From: Luteirhabdus salina
Lineage (GTDB): Bacteria > Bacteroidota > Bacteroidia > Flavobacteriales > Flavobacteriaceae
NCBI GenBank assembly: GCA_025384855.1
Contig: JALAHT010000001.1
Coordinates: 997,064-1,061,063, forward strand
Direction: 5' to 3'
DNA length: 64,000 nt
A program made the position numbers and the translations under genes. The notes below the pieces were generated by a model. The model had not been told where the DNA came from and made no database searches. It saw only the letters and a list, made by a program, of their open reading frames with translations. Positions 45,775 to 54,473 of this stretch are shown here, in pieces (the first letter of the stretch is position 1; every line of letters starts with the position of its first letter).

Positions 45775-46760
45775 AAAAAAGGGTCCTTATAACGGGTGGT
45801 GCCGGCTTTCTAGGTTCACACTTATGCGATCGCTTCATTACGGAAGGATTTGAAGTTATCGCTATGGATAATTTGATTACAGGCGACTTAAAGAATATCC
45901 AACATCTATTTGAAAATGAAGATTTTCACTTTTATCATCATGATGTTACTAAGTTTGTCCACGTTTCGGGTACCATAGATTACATTTTGCATTTCGCTTC
46001 ACCCGCAAGTCCTATCGATTACCTAAAAATTCCTATACAGACGTTAAAGGTGGGTTCACTAGGAACCCATAACTTACTTGGTCTTGCGAAGGAGAAAAAA
46101 GCACGAATCCTTATCGCTTCCACTTCTGAAGTATATGGCGATCCATTGGTGCATCCGCAAAGTGAAGAATACTATGGGAATGTGAACACCATTGGACCAA
46201 GAGGCGTATACGATGAAGCAAAACGTTTTCAGGAAAGCATGACTATGGCCTATCACCGTTTTCACGGATTGGAAACGCGGATTGCTCGTATTTTTAATAC
46301 CTATGGACCACGTATGCGTTTAAATGATGGACGTGTTATTCCTGCATTTATAGGACAAGCGCTACGAGGAGAGGATCTAACCGTTTTTGGCGATGGTAGT
46401 CAGACCCGCTCTTTCTGTTATGTCGACGATCAGGTAGAAGGATTATACCGTTTGTTGATGAGCGAGTATACGAACCCAGTAAATATTGGAAATCTAGATG
46501 AAATTTCCATATTGGATTTTGCAGAGGAAATAATCAAACTTACTGGAACCGATCAAAAGATTGTTTTCAAGCCGCTTCCTAAGGATGACCCCTTACAACG
46601 ACAACCAAATATTGATCGCGCGAAGGAAGTTTTAGGATGGACACCTAGCATTTCCAGATCAGAAGGAATGAAAAAAACATACGAGTACTTTAAGTCGCTA
46701 TCTCCGGAAGAACTAGAGAAAAGTGAGCATAAAGATTTTTCTAAACATATCAGGGAATAG
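45771..46760 (+). CDS. UDP-glucuronate decarboxylase (UDP-xylose synthase)
   Basis: A 329-aa extended short-chain dehydrogenase of the UXS family. It starts with [16 protein letters not shown], has [14 protein letters not shown] and the catalytic YDEAKRF tyrosine/lysine pair, with [22 protein letters not shown] typical of UXS. It would convert the UDP-glucuronate made by the preceding Ugd to UDP-xylose. A UDP-glucuronate epimerase is a less likely alternative. Confidence 0.9.
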   Translation: MKKRVLITGGAGFLGSHLCDRFITEGFEVIAMDNLITGDLKNIQHLFENEDFHFYHHDVTKFVHVSGTIDYILHFASPASPIDYLKIPIQTLKVGSLGTHNLLGLAKEKKARILIASTSEVYGDPLVHPQSEEYYGNVNTIGPRGVYDEAKRFQESMTMAYHRFHGLETRIARIFNTYGPRMRLNDGRVIPAFIGQALRGEDLTVFGDGSQTRSFCYVDDQVEGLYRLLMSEYTNPVNIGNLDEISILDFAEEIIKLTGTDQKIVFKPLPKDDPLQRQPNIDRAKEVLGWTPSISRSEGMKKTYEYFKSLSPEELEKSEHKDFSKHIRE

Positions 46761-46762
46761 GA

Positions 46763-48118
46763 ATGATTTTTAAGAGTGGACGCTATTCTGGATTTTTGCG
46801 ACCGGTATCCTACACGGTTGATTTGTTTATCATTCATTCGCTCGCCTACTACTTTTTTAACGAGCCCATCCAGTTTTTAAATTACTTGATATTTGTTTCG
46901 CTCAGTTGGGTGGTGTTATCACTAAAATCAAACTTTTACGAAATATACCGCTTTACACATGTGGCTAAGATCATGTCGCTGATTGTAAAGCAATTCGTCA
47001 TTTTCACCTTAATCGTATTTGCCTTTTTCGGTATATTCAATACCATTGAACGCTCCCCATGGTCCATCCTCCGCTACATTCTTTTAGTGATGGGGGGTAT
47101 TTCGGTCCTGAAGTTCTCGGTATATTTTCTACTGAAGAAGTACCGTGACGTCATGGGTGGTAATCGCCGTAATGTCGTTATTATTGGGCTAAACAAGAAA
47201 ACGGATCAGTTGCGTAAGTTTTTCTCCGACAATCCAGAATATGGCTATCATTTGCAGAAAACATTCAGCCTCACAGGCCCGAATAAGGTCTCAATTGATG
47301 AATGTATTGAATTCATACAGCAGAATCCAGTCGATGAAATCTATTCCTCGGTTGCTGAGGTGAATAATCGCGAGTTGATCAAGTTAATCGATTACGTCGA
47401 CAACAACCTCAAAGTGCTAAAATTTCTACCAGACAATAAGGAAATTTATAGCAAAAAACTGGATTTTACCTACTATGGTGTTTTACCGATACTTTCGCTG
47501 CGGAAAATTCCGATGGACGAACCCTTCAACAAGTTTGTAAAAAGAAGTTTTGACGTCGTCTTGTCATTATTGGTCATAATCGGATTGTTATCGTGGCTAA
47601 CACCCTTGTTGGCCATTATGATAAAACTTGAATCGAAAGGTCCTGTATTCTTCAAACAAAAACGAAACGGACTGGATTATAAAGAATTTTTCTGCTATAA
47701 ATTTCGCTCTATGCGCCCAAATCCCGAAGCACATATTCATCAAGTAAGAAGAGGTGACGAAAGGATTACTCGTGTTGGTCGTATCCTACGAAAAACAAGT
47801 ATCGATGAAATGCCACAATTCATCAATGTGTTAAAAGGTGAAATGTCGGTAGTGGGTCCCAGACCGCATATGGTAAGCCATACCCATATGTATGCCGAGC
47901 GCATCGATAAGTTCATGGTACGTCATTTTATCAAGCCAGGTATTACTGGGCTTGCGCAAGTAAGTGGCTATAGAGGTGAAGTAGAAACGGAGAGCGATAT
48001 CATTAATCGTGTAAAGTATGATATTTTCTACTTGGAAAATTGGTCGCTATTCTTAGACATCAAAATCGTTTTTCAAACGATCTACAACGCGTTAAAAGGA
48101 GATAAAAAGGCATATTAG
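46763..48118 (+). CDS. undecaprenyl-phosphate sugar phosphotransferase (WcaJ/WbaP type initiating enzyme)
   Basis: A 451-aa membrane enzyme that starts glycan assembly by transferring a sugar-1-phosphate to undecaprenyl phosphate. The N-terminal four helices and a CoA-binding-like domain are followed by the catalytic bacterial sugar transferase domain (about 250-450). That domain contains KRSFDVVLSLLVIIG, then GPVFFKQKRNGLDYKEFFCYKFRSM and the DEMPQFINVLKGEMSVVGPRPHM motif. The first sugar is most often glucose or a related hexose, but this is inferred. Confidence 0.93.
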   Translation: MIFKSGRYSGFLRPVSYTVDLFIIHSLAYYFFNEPIQFLNYLIFVSLSWVVLSLKSNFYEIYRFTHVAKIMSLIVKQFVIFTLIVFAFFGIFNTIERSPWSILRYILLVMGGISVLKFSVYFLLKKYRDVMGGNRRNVVIIGLNKKTDQLRKFFSDNPEYGYHLQKTFSLTGPNKVSIDECIEFIQQNPVDEIYSSVAEVNNRELIKLIDYVDNNLKVLKFLPDNKEIYSKKLDFTYYGVLPILSLRKIPMDEPFNKFVKRSFDVVLSLLVIIGLLSWLTPLLAIMIKLESKGPVFFKQKRNGLDYKEFFCYKFRSMRPNPEAHIHQVRRGDERITRVGRILRKTSIDEMPQFINVLKGEMSVVGPRPHMVSHTHMYAERIDKFMVRHFIKPGITGLAQVSGYRGEVETESDIINRVKYDIFYLENWSLFLDIKIVFQTIYNALKGDKKAY

Positions 48119-48895
48119 ATGGAGATAGCTCCTTTAATATCAGTAATTACGCCGTTATACAACGCAGAACACTTTATTGAAGACACTATCCGTAGCCTTC
48201 AAAAACAAACCCATAAAAACTGGGAGGTATGTATTGTAGATGATGCCTCAACCGATACATCCAATGCTATTGTAACCAGGCTTGCTGCTGAAGATTCGCG
48301 TATTCGACTTCATACTGAAACTGAGAATAGAGGAGCTGCCTATTGTCGGAACAAATCCACCGAAATGGCTAATGGCGGTTTTATTGCCTTTCTGGATGCC
48401 GACGACCTATGGCATCCAGAAAAGTTAGAAAAGCAATTAACATTTATGATGAAAAAGAAATCCGCAGTTTCCTATACCAATTATTTACATATGGATGAGA
48501 CTGGAACATCCTTTCTAAAGCGCGTGAAAGCCTTGCCGGTTCTTTCCTACCGTAAACAAAGAACTAACAACTATATCGGAAACCTAACAGGCATGTATAA
48601 TGCTGAAAAATTAGGAAAAATCTTGGCGCCGAACCTTCGAAAACGCCAAGATTGGGCCGTTTGGCTTACAGCTATCGAGCGTAGCGGTGCACCAGCAATG
48701 GGGTTGCAAGAAGATTTGGCCTATTATCGATTGCGGAGTGGCTCCATAAGCGAAAACAAATGGAAACTTATTCCGTATAACTATCAGTTCTACCGTTCCT
48801 TTCTAGGCTTTAGCACACTTAAATCAACAGCTTATTTGTTACGGTTTTTTTGGGAATACTTCATAGAGCGCCCCAGACAATTTGAGCGCTTATAA
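48119..48895 (+). CDS. glycosyltransferase family 2
   Basis: A 258-aa GT-A transferase: ISVITPLYNAEHFIEDTIRSL at the N-terminus and AFLDADDLWHPEKLEKQL with the metal-binding DxD. It begins immediately after the initiating phosphotransferase stop, so it may add the second sugar. Its 3' end overlaps the convergent CapK-like gene by 6 bp. Confidence 0.9.
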   Translation: MEIAPLISVITPLYNAEHFIEDTIRSLQKQTHKNWEVCIVDDASTDTSNAIVTRLAAEDSRIRLHTETENRGAAYCRNKSTEMANGGFIAFLDADDLWHPEKLEKQLTFMMKKKSAVSYTNYLHMDETGTSFLKRVKALPVLSYRKQRTNNYIGNLTGMYNAEKLGKILAPNLRKRQDWAVWLTAIERSGAPAMGLQEDLAYYRLRSGSISENKWKLIPYNYQFYRSFLGFSTLKSTAYLLRFFWEYFIERPRQFERL

Positions 48896-50200
48896 TTTTG
48901 AAATGAATTGCTTTAACTTACCGCGATTCGACCGATCCATTTCAGTTACTTTCTGAAAGTCTATCTGAAGATGATCTCCCACGTATGTTGCGAAGGCATT
49001 TTTTATCTGTTGCTCCTTTTCCGATGAGATTACCGTTTCAGAAACATACAATACCACGAAGTGAGCCGTTTCATGTTGTTCCACCACAAACTCTTTTACC
49101 TTTCCATCGTCCTCAATTACGCTTTTGGTGACATAATAAAATGTTAGCCCAGGAACTGTCTTACCGTCTGGCAACTTAGCCATATCGTTTGTTCTTCCGA
49201 TAAGTTTTGAAAGGATAGGGCGTGAAATAGTACTTTCTTCAGCTAACACTCCCATATCGCCAATTTCATAACGAATCATAGGATGGGCCCGGTTAAAAAG
49301 CGAGGTAATAACAATTCTGCCAGATTCGCCATTCGGGACGGTTTTTCCCTGTTCATCGACTACTTCAACAAACAGATCGTCATGGTTTATCAGGAATTCA
49401 CTTTCACTATTGCGAAATGCTATCAACCCCACTTCACTAGCACCGTATTCATTCACCACCGGAACGCCCAACACCGTTTCTAATAGTTTTTCATCTTCTT
49501 CAAATAACATTTCACTTGTCACAATACAAAGCTTTAAGGTAGGGCAAACCGCTTTTAGTACGATACCTTTTTCTTTTAGAAATTTTCCAAAGAGAACAAT
49601 AGAACTCGTATATCCATTGAGGTAGACAAACGGTTTCCTTTTAAAATGCCCGAGAAACTCTTGAAGCTTTTCTTCCGATAGGTCAAAAACGGGAAATCGA
49701 TACCGCTTTCCCAATCGGTCTTTTAAACGCTCTTTCCAATAGCCTTTTTTATCCAATGGAATACCGTAAAACCGCGCCTGCAAATCGCGATTCATATCCA
49801 AACCATACCATCGATAGCGATCGATAAAAACGGCCCAGCTCATTGCATGGCAGAAATGATCCTTTGCGAAAATAAAGGGATGGCCGCTAGAACCCGAAGT
49901 TTTATTGATATAGGCATTCTTTGTATTGAAGCCATGCGATAATCGATTGCCAAGGGGTTGCTGTAATTCTTTTTTGGTCATAATGGGCAGCGACTCCCAG
50001 GCTTTAGGATTCTTATCTTTCGAAAATCCCTTATAAAAAGAATTCTCGCGTTGGTGATACCGAACAATATCTTCTCGCAACTTCTGTTGAAAAATAGCAC
50101 GGTCGGCTTCTGCTACCTGCTGAATTTCCAGTAAACGGGCCTTTGCCTTCCCTATGGGAAAACCTTTAAACCGCAATGTGAGCTCGAACAAATTCACCAA
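48890..50200 (-). CDS. phenylacetate-CoA ligase / CapK-like adenylate-forming protein
   Basis: A 436-aa member of the acyl-adenylating superfamily related to PaaK and to CapK proteins of polysaccharide loci. The phosphate-binding motif is KTSGSSGHPFIFAKD (about 99-113), with NEYGASEVGLIAF and FNRAHPMIRYEIGDMG as later core motifs. CapK-like proteins in capsule loci are proposed to activate an acyl group for transfer to the glycan. Opposite orientation to the rest of the locus may mean separate regulation. Confidence 0.85.
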   Translation of the reverse strand: MVNLFELTLRFKGFPIGKAKARLLEIQQVAEADRAIFQQKLREDIVRYHQRENSFYKGFSKDKNPKAWESLPIMTKKELQQPLGNRLSHGFNTKNAYINKTSGSSGHPFIFAKDHFCHAMSWAVFIDRYRWYGLDMNRDLQARFYGIPLDKKGYWKERLKDRLGKRYRFPVFDLSEEKLQEFLGHFKRKPFVYLNGYTSSIVLFGKFLKEKGIVLKAVCPTLKLCIVTSEMLFEEDEKLLETVLGVPVVNEYGASEVGLIAFRNSESEFLINHDDLFVEVVDEQGKTVPNGESGRIVITSLFNRAHPMIRYEIGDMGVLAEESTISRPILSKLIGRTNDMAKLPDGKTVPGLTFYYVTKSVIEDDGKVKEFVVEQHETAHFVVLYVSETVISSEKEQQIKNAFATYVGDHLQIDFQKVTEMDRSNRGKLKQFISKL

Positions 50201-50231
50201 TAAATAATTAGGGCTTCAAGGTACAAACAAT

Positions 50232-50239
50232 TATTTTTG
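50232..50239 (+). promoter_or_regulatory. -7 promoter box of purD
   Basis: TATTTTTG matches TAnnTTTG and lies 26 nt before the purD ATG, in the 65-bp divergent gap with the CapK-like gene. Confidence 0.45.
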
Positions 50240-50265
50240 GTGAAGCAAAAAGAAAACCTCCCATT

Positions 50266-51537
50266 ATGAATATTCTAGTCCTTGGCTCCGGTGGCCGCGA
50301 ACATACCTTTGCATGGAAACTTGCCCAAAGCGAGCGCTGCGATTCACTATTCGTAGCACCTGGAAATGCTGGTACTTCTGAAATCGCCACTAATATTTCC
50401 CTTTCCGTAACCGATTTCGATGCTATCAAAAACTGTGTGCTCGAAAATGAAATCGGAATGGTAGTGGTTGGACCTGAAAATCCATTAGTGGATGGTATTG
50501 TAGATTTCTTCAAAAAGGATAACGAGTTGAAAAAGGTAGCCATTATCGGTCCTTCCAAACGCGGTGCCTTACTCGAAGGAAGCAAGGAGCGAGCAAAGGA
50601 GTTTATGGCGCTATACGACATTCCGACGGCGGCTTACGAAAGCTTTAAAAAGGATTCTATTGAAGCAGGAAAGGAATTTCTTGAAACCCTAGATCCTCCC
50701 TACGTGTTAAAAGCGGACGGATTGGCAGCAGGAAAAGGAGTATTGATTATCGATGATCTGGAAGAGGCCAAACGAGAACTTGAAAATATGCTAAGCGGCA
50801 AATTTGGCGATGCCAGTGCAACCGTTGTCATTGAAGAATTCTTGCATGGTATCGAACTCAGCGTATTTGTGCTAACCGATGGGAAATCGTACAAAATACT
50901 ACCCACCGCAAAGGATTATAAGCGTATAGGTGAAGGCGACACAGGACTGAATACGGGCGGAATGGGCGCTATTTCACCTGTTCCTTTTGTTGATGAAGCG
51001 TTTATGAAGAAGATTGAAGACCGTATCGTAAAACCTACCGTCCGTGGTTTGAAAGAGGAGGACATCGACTATAAAGGCTTTGTATTTATCGGACTGATTA
51101 AAGTGAATGATGACCCCTACGTAATCGAATACAATGTGCGTATGGGCGATCCTGAAACCGAAGTCGTGCTTCCACGAATTAAAAGCGATTTAGGTGTGTT
51201 GCTTGAAAAGACCTTCCAGCAACAATTGGCCTTCCTCGACGTTGAAATAGACCCAAGAGCGGCAACGACGGTAATGGCTGTATCGGGCGGGTATCCTGAG
51301 AGCTATGAAAAAGGCAAGGAAATTTCTGGATTGGATACCATGGAAGAGGATGTTATCGTATTCCATGCCGGAACTACCTCAAAAGAAGGGAAAACAGTTA
51401 CGAGTGGTGGTCGTGTTTTAGCGGTAACCTCGTTTGGCGACGATTACGAAAAAGCACTAAAAAAATCCTACCGAAACGTAGAGAAAATCTCGTTCGATAG
51501 GATGTATTATCGTAAAGATCTAGGGTTCGACCTGTAA
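50266..51537 (+). CDS. purD: phosphoribosylamine-glycine ligase (GAR synthetase)
   Basis: Second step of purine synthesis; ATP-grasp enzyme of 423 aa. The N-terminal domain opens with MNILVLGSGGREHTFAWKL, GPENPLVDG follows, and YVLKADGLAAGKGVLI and IEEFLHGIELSV are ATP-grasp segments. The LNTGGMGAISPVP and NVRMGDPETEVVLPR motifs place catalysis in the usual order. The length is normal for PurD. It converges with a small membrane-protein gene. Confidence 0.97.
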   Translation: MNILVLGSGGREHTFAWKLAQSERCDSLFVAPGNAGTSEIATNISLSVTDFDAIKNCVLENEIGMVVVGPENPLVDGIVDFFKKDNELKKVAIIGPSKRGALLEGSKERAKEFMALYDIPTAAYESFKKDSIEAGKEFLETLDPPYVLKADGLAAGKGVLIIDDLEEAKRELENMLSGKFGDASATVVIEEFLHGIELSVFVLTDGKSYKILPTAKDYKRIGEGDTGLNTGGMGAISPVPFVDEAFMKKIEDRIVKPTVRGLKEEDIDYKGFVFIGLIKVNDDPYVIEYNVRMGDPETEVVLPRIKSDLGVLLEKTFQQQLAFLDVEIDPRAATTVMAVSGGYPESYEKGKEISGLDTMEEDVIVFHAGTTSKEGKTVTSGGRVLAVTSFGDDYEKALKKSYRNVEKISFDRMYYRKDLGFDL

Positions 51538-51774
51538 TTATCCCAAGAAGGAATGTGAGGTCTGACTGCGATCTTCTTCATTATTATCGTTGAAATCCTT
51601 CAACTTGCGCATCCAGTATACAAAGGCTACAAAACCGATAATCATAAACAACCAACTCATGATGTTGGCGCCCCACCAGCTGTCCAATTCCCAACTACGC
51701 AATGCATCGTAAGGGATAAAAAGAAAGTCTTCAAATAAATCTTGAATGCCGTAAAATATATCTTTCCACTCCAT
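51538..51774 (-). CDS. small membrane protein, DUF6341-like
   Basis: A 78-aa protein with one or two hydrophobic segments (about 1-30, 40-58) and an acidic tail (FNDNNEEDRS). It resembles the flavobacterial family I recall as DUF6341, often found beside purD. The start is the ATG at 51774, since an upstream TTG at 51795 lies inside the promoter box. The function is unknown. Confidence 0.8.
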   Translation of the reverse strand: MEWKDIFYGIQDLFEDFLFIPYDALRSWELDSWWGANIMSWLFMIIGFVAFVYWMRKLKDFNDNNEEDRSQTSHSFLG

Positions 51775-51792
51775 ATAGGTATCTTTATAGCG

Positions 51793-51826
51793 CAAAAATA
51801 GAAAAAATACCGGCTAATGCTCGCAA
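51793..51826 (-). promoter_or_regulatory. promoter of the DUF6341-like gene
   Basis: Read on the minus strand, TATTTTTG (complement at 51793-51800) follows a TTG (complement at 51824-51826) after 23 nt. It overlaps the start of the divergent gene at 51817. Confidence 0.4.
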
Positions 51827-52740
51827 ACTTTTTTGAAAAATCGAAACCGATCCATTTCATCTTTTTGGGAGCATTTCTTATTGTCGGCTATTTTTTTGCC
51901 GCAATCCCGTTGCAATCAGCTTGGTTCACCATCGGTAATATCCCTCAATACCTATTGGCAATAGGTCTTTGTGTTTTTATGGTGTTGGTGTTGGATTTCA
52001 TCATACGGAAGAACCACCTTACTTTTTCAAACTCCTATGCCATTTTTCTCTTTTGTTGTTTTGTGACGGCAGTCCCCGCCATTTTTAATTCAAACCGTAT
52101 ATTATTTTCGGTCCTTTTCCTATTATTAGCCTTCCGGCGCATGATTAGCGTTTTCTCAGGGAAGGACGTAAAGAAAAAACTATTCGATACGGCCCTTTGG
52201 ATTTCGGTAGCCTCCTTATTTCATTTCGGCGCTATTCTATTTATGATCCTATTGTTTTTTAAAATCATTCGAAGTCCATTTACCACAGCAAAGGATTACT
52301 TTATCCCTTTTATCGGTTTCTTTTCAATTTTTATGATGGCTACTGCTTGGTATGCCCTTGCCGAGGATCGACTGTTATGGTTTTTACAGTGGCCGGAAGC
52401 TGTCGGATTTAATTTCTCGGCGTATAACGATTCCAGCTTGCTGATTCCAGCTGCAGTGTTACTCGGATTATTAATCTGGACGGGTATTCGGTATGTTTTC
52501 GTAATTGCCAATGTTTCAAAAAAGGAAAAACCCAATGCCTTTATGATGTTGGGCGGACTGGTGATTGCTTTGGCCACAGCGATGGCAGCGCCAGAAAAAA
52601 CGGGAGCAGAATTATTTTTTACCATGCCTTTTCTCGCCGTAATCAGCGCCAACTACATCGAACGAATTCCCGAAGGCTTCATTCGTGAAGCGATAGTATG
52701 GTTACTGCTCTTGATGCCCATAACTGTTTGGTGGTTGTAG
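51817..52740 (+). CDS. DUF6427 family multi-pass membrane protein
   Basis: A 307-aa membrane protein with about eight predicted helices and a short cytoplasmic loop (KKNHLTF, FRRMISVFSGKDVKKK). It resembles the Flavobacteriaceae family I recall as DUF6427. There is no catalytic motif. The neighbours (purD, DUF4254, GT9) do not define its function. The opposite DUF6341-like gene is 42 bp away and divergent. Confidence 0.82.
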   Translation: MLANFFEKSKPIHFIFLGAFLIVGYFFAAIPLQSAWFTIGNIPQYLLAIGLCVFMVLVLDFIIRKNHLTFSNSYAIFLFCCFVTAVPAIFNSNRILFSVLFLLLAFRRMISVFSGKDVKKKLFDTALWISVASLFHFGAILFMILLFFKIIRSPFTTAKDYFIPFIGFFSIFMMATAWYALAEDRLLWFLQWPEAVGFNFSAYNDSSLLIPAAVLLGLLIWTGIRYVFVIANVSKKEKPNAFMMLGGLVIALATAMAAPEKTGAELFFTMPFLAVISANYIERIPEGFIREAIVWLLLLMPITVWWL

Positions 52741-52787
52741 GTTGCACGCTTTCAAATATTACGATGCTATCTCCGCTGAAAATATGG

Positions 52788-52795
52788 TACCTTTG
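52788..52795 (+). promoter_or_regulatory. -7 promoter box of the DUF4254 gene
   Basis: TACCTTTG matches TAnnTTTG and lies 14 nt before the ATG at 52810. Confidence 0.45.
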
Positions 52796-52809
52796 CAAAA
52801 AAAGAATCC

Positions 52810-53421
52810 ATGTTTACCGACTCTGCGAACAAAATATTTCAACAAGCTATTGAAAAGTATCACGAACTAGATCGTGTCGATCAGCCATTCGAAAATCCCT
52901 ACAATAAAAAAGAAGAGCTTTTAGAGCACTTATTATATCGCAAATGTTGGATCGATACGGTACAATGGCACTATGAGGATTTGATTCGCGATCCCAATAT
53001 CAATCCTGTTGAAGCCTTGGAATTAAAACGGAAAATCGACGCTTCCAATCAGGACCGTACCGATACGGTAGAATATATCGACAGCTATTTCCTCGATAAG
53101 TTTAAGGATGTTCAAGTGAAGCCTGACGCTACGATCAATACCGAAAGTCCAGCATGGGGTATCGACCGCCTCTCTATCTTGGCGTTGAAAATCTATCATA
53201 TGGATGAAGAAGCAAATCGAACCGATGCTACCCAAGAACATCAAATGAAATGCAAAGCGAAATTGGATGTATTGTTGGAGCAGCGTGTTGACTTAAGTAC
53301 TGCTATCAATCAATTATTGGAAGATATCGCACACGGAAGAAAGTATATGAAGGTGTACAGACAAATGAAGATGTACAACGATCAAGAATTGAATCCCGTA
53401 CTTCGCGGCGACAAAAAATAA
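52810..53421 (+). CDS. DUF4254 family protein
   Basis: A 203-aa mostly helical soluble protein of the DUF4254 family. Acidic and basic residues are spread throughout, with ESPAWGIDRLSILALKIYHM as the conserved core and MKVYRQMKMYND near the end. In Bacteroidota this family commonly precedes a heptosyltransferase-type GT9 gene, as here (13 bp gap), so it may assist lipopolysaccharide core synthesis. The function is not established. Confidence 0.88.
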   Translation: MFTDSANKIFQQAIEKYHELDRVDQPFENPYNKKEELLEHLLYRKCWIDTVQWHYEDLIRDPNINPVEALELKRKIDASNQDRTDTVEYIDSYFLDKFKDVQVKPDATINTESPAWGIDRLSILALKIYHMDEEANRTDATQEHQMKCKAKLDVLLEQRVDLSTAINQLLEDIAHGRKYMKVYRQMKMYNDQELNPVLRGDKK

Positions 53422-53434
53422 GCCTCGCGCCACT

Positions 53435-54466
53435 ATGGGCGATTTCTCACATATTGCCGTAATTCGACTCTCTGCTATGGGAGACGTAGCAATGACGGTA
53501 CCGGTACTACGCGTGCTTCAGGAAACCTATCCAGAATTGAAGCTTACCGTCGTATCCAAAAATTTTTTTAAGCCCTTTTTTAAGGATTTACCCCGTACCG
53601 ATTTTGTGGAAGCTGAGGTGTACGGGAAACATAAAGGTTTCGGACTCCTTTCGCTAGGGAAGGAACTGAAAAACCGAAATATCCAGGCCGTGGCCGACCT
53701 TCATAATGTTATCCGATCAAAATTGCTGAGCGGCTATTTTATGCTAAATGGCATTACGGTTGAAACTATCGATAAGGGACGAACCGATAAACGTGCGCTT
53801 ACCCAAGCCCAAGGGGCGGATATTCAACCGTTAAAAACCACGCATCAGCGCTATGCCGATGTTTTTGAAGCGTTGGGACTCCCCATAGAATTAAATGAAC
53901 ATTCTTTTCCTGCTCGTCAACCGCTCACTCCAAGACTGAAGAGCTTAATGGGGAAAGAGGCTCGAAAAGCTATTGGTATTGCACCATTTGCTGCCTTTTC
54001 AGGGAAGGAGTATCCCTTTTTCATGATGGAGGAAGTCGTGCGAAAGCTAAATGCTTCGAACGAATACATCGTTTTTCTCTTTGGTGGGGGTGAAGAAGAG
54101 GTGAAAAAACTCGATACCATGGCAAAAGGCTTGGAGAATGTGCAGAACATGGCGCATAAGCTCACCTTTGAAGAAGAATTAGCGCTTATTTCAAACCTCG
54201 ATCTTATGGTGGCCATGGATAGCGGGAATGGGCATTTGGCGGCCATGTATGGCATTCCAGTACTTACCCTTTGGGGCGTGACCCATCCGTATGCAGGTTT
54301 TGTGCCATTTAATCAGCCTGAAGAAAATCAGCTATTAGCCGATAGAAATAAATTTCCATTGATTCCTACCTCGGTATATGGAAACAAGTTACCCCAAGGG
54401 TATGAAAACGCCATGGAAACGATTTCCGTAGAAACTGTACTTTCAAAAATTGAGGAACTGCTTTAA
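53435..54466 (+). CDS. glycosyltransferase family 9 (ADP-heptose:LPS heptosyltransferase type)
   Basis: A 343-aa GT-B transferase of family 9. It begins with IAVIRLSAMGDVAMTVPVLRVLQE, the family's first strand. VADLHNVIRSKLLSGYF and the donor-site region LDLMVAMDSGNGHLAAMYGIPVLTLWGVTHP with the conserved glycine-rich loop follow. GT9 enzymes attach heptose or a related sugar to the LPS inner core. No heptose synthesis genes lie nearby. The convergent PaaE-type gene begins its 3' end 7 bp away. Confidence 0.91.
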   Translation: MGDFSHIAVIRLSAMGDVAMTVPVLRVLQETYPELKLTVVSKNFFKPFFKDLPRTDFVEAEVYGKHKGFGLLSLGKELKNRNIQAVADLHNVIRSKLLSGYFMLNGITVETIDKGRTDKRALTQAQGADIQPLKTTHQRYADVFEALGLPIELNEHSFPARQPLTPRLKSLMGKEARKAIGIAPFAAFSGKEYPFFMMEEVVRKLNASNEYIVFLFGGGEEEVKKLDTMAKGLENVQNMAHKLTFEEELALISNLDLMVAMDSGNGHLAAMYGIPVLTLWGVTHPYAGFVPFNQPEENQLLADRNKFPLIPTSVYGNKLPQGYENAMETISVETVLSKIEELL

Positions 54467-54473
54467 GAGTTCA

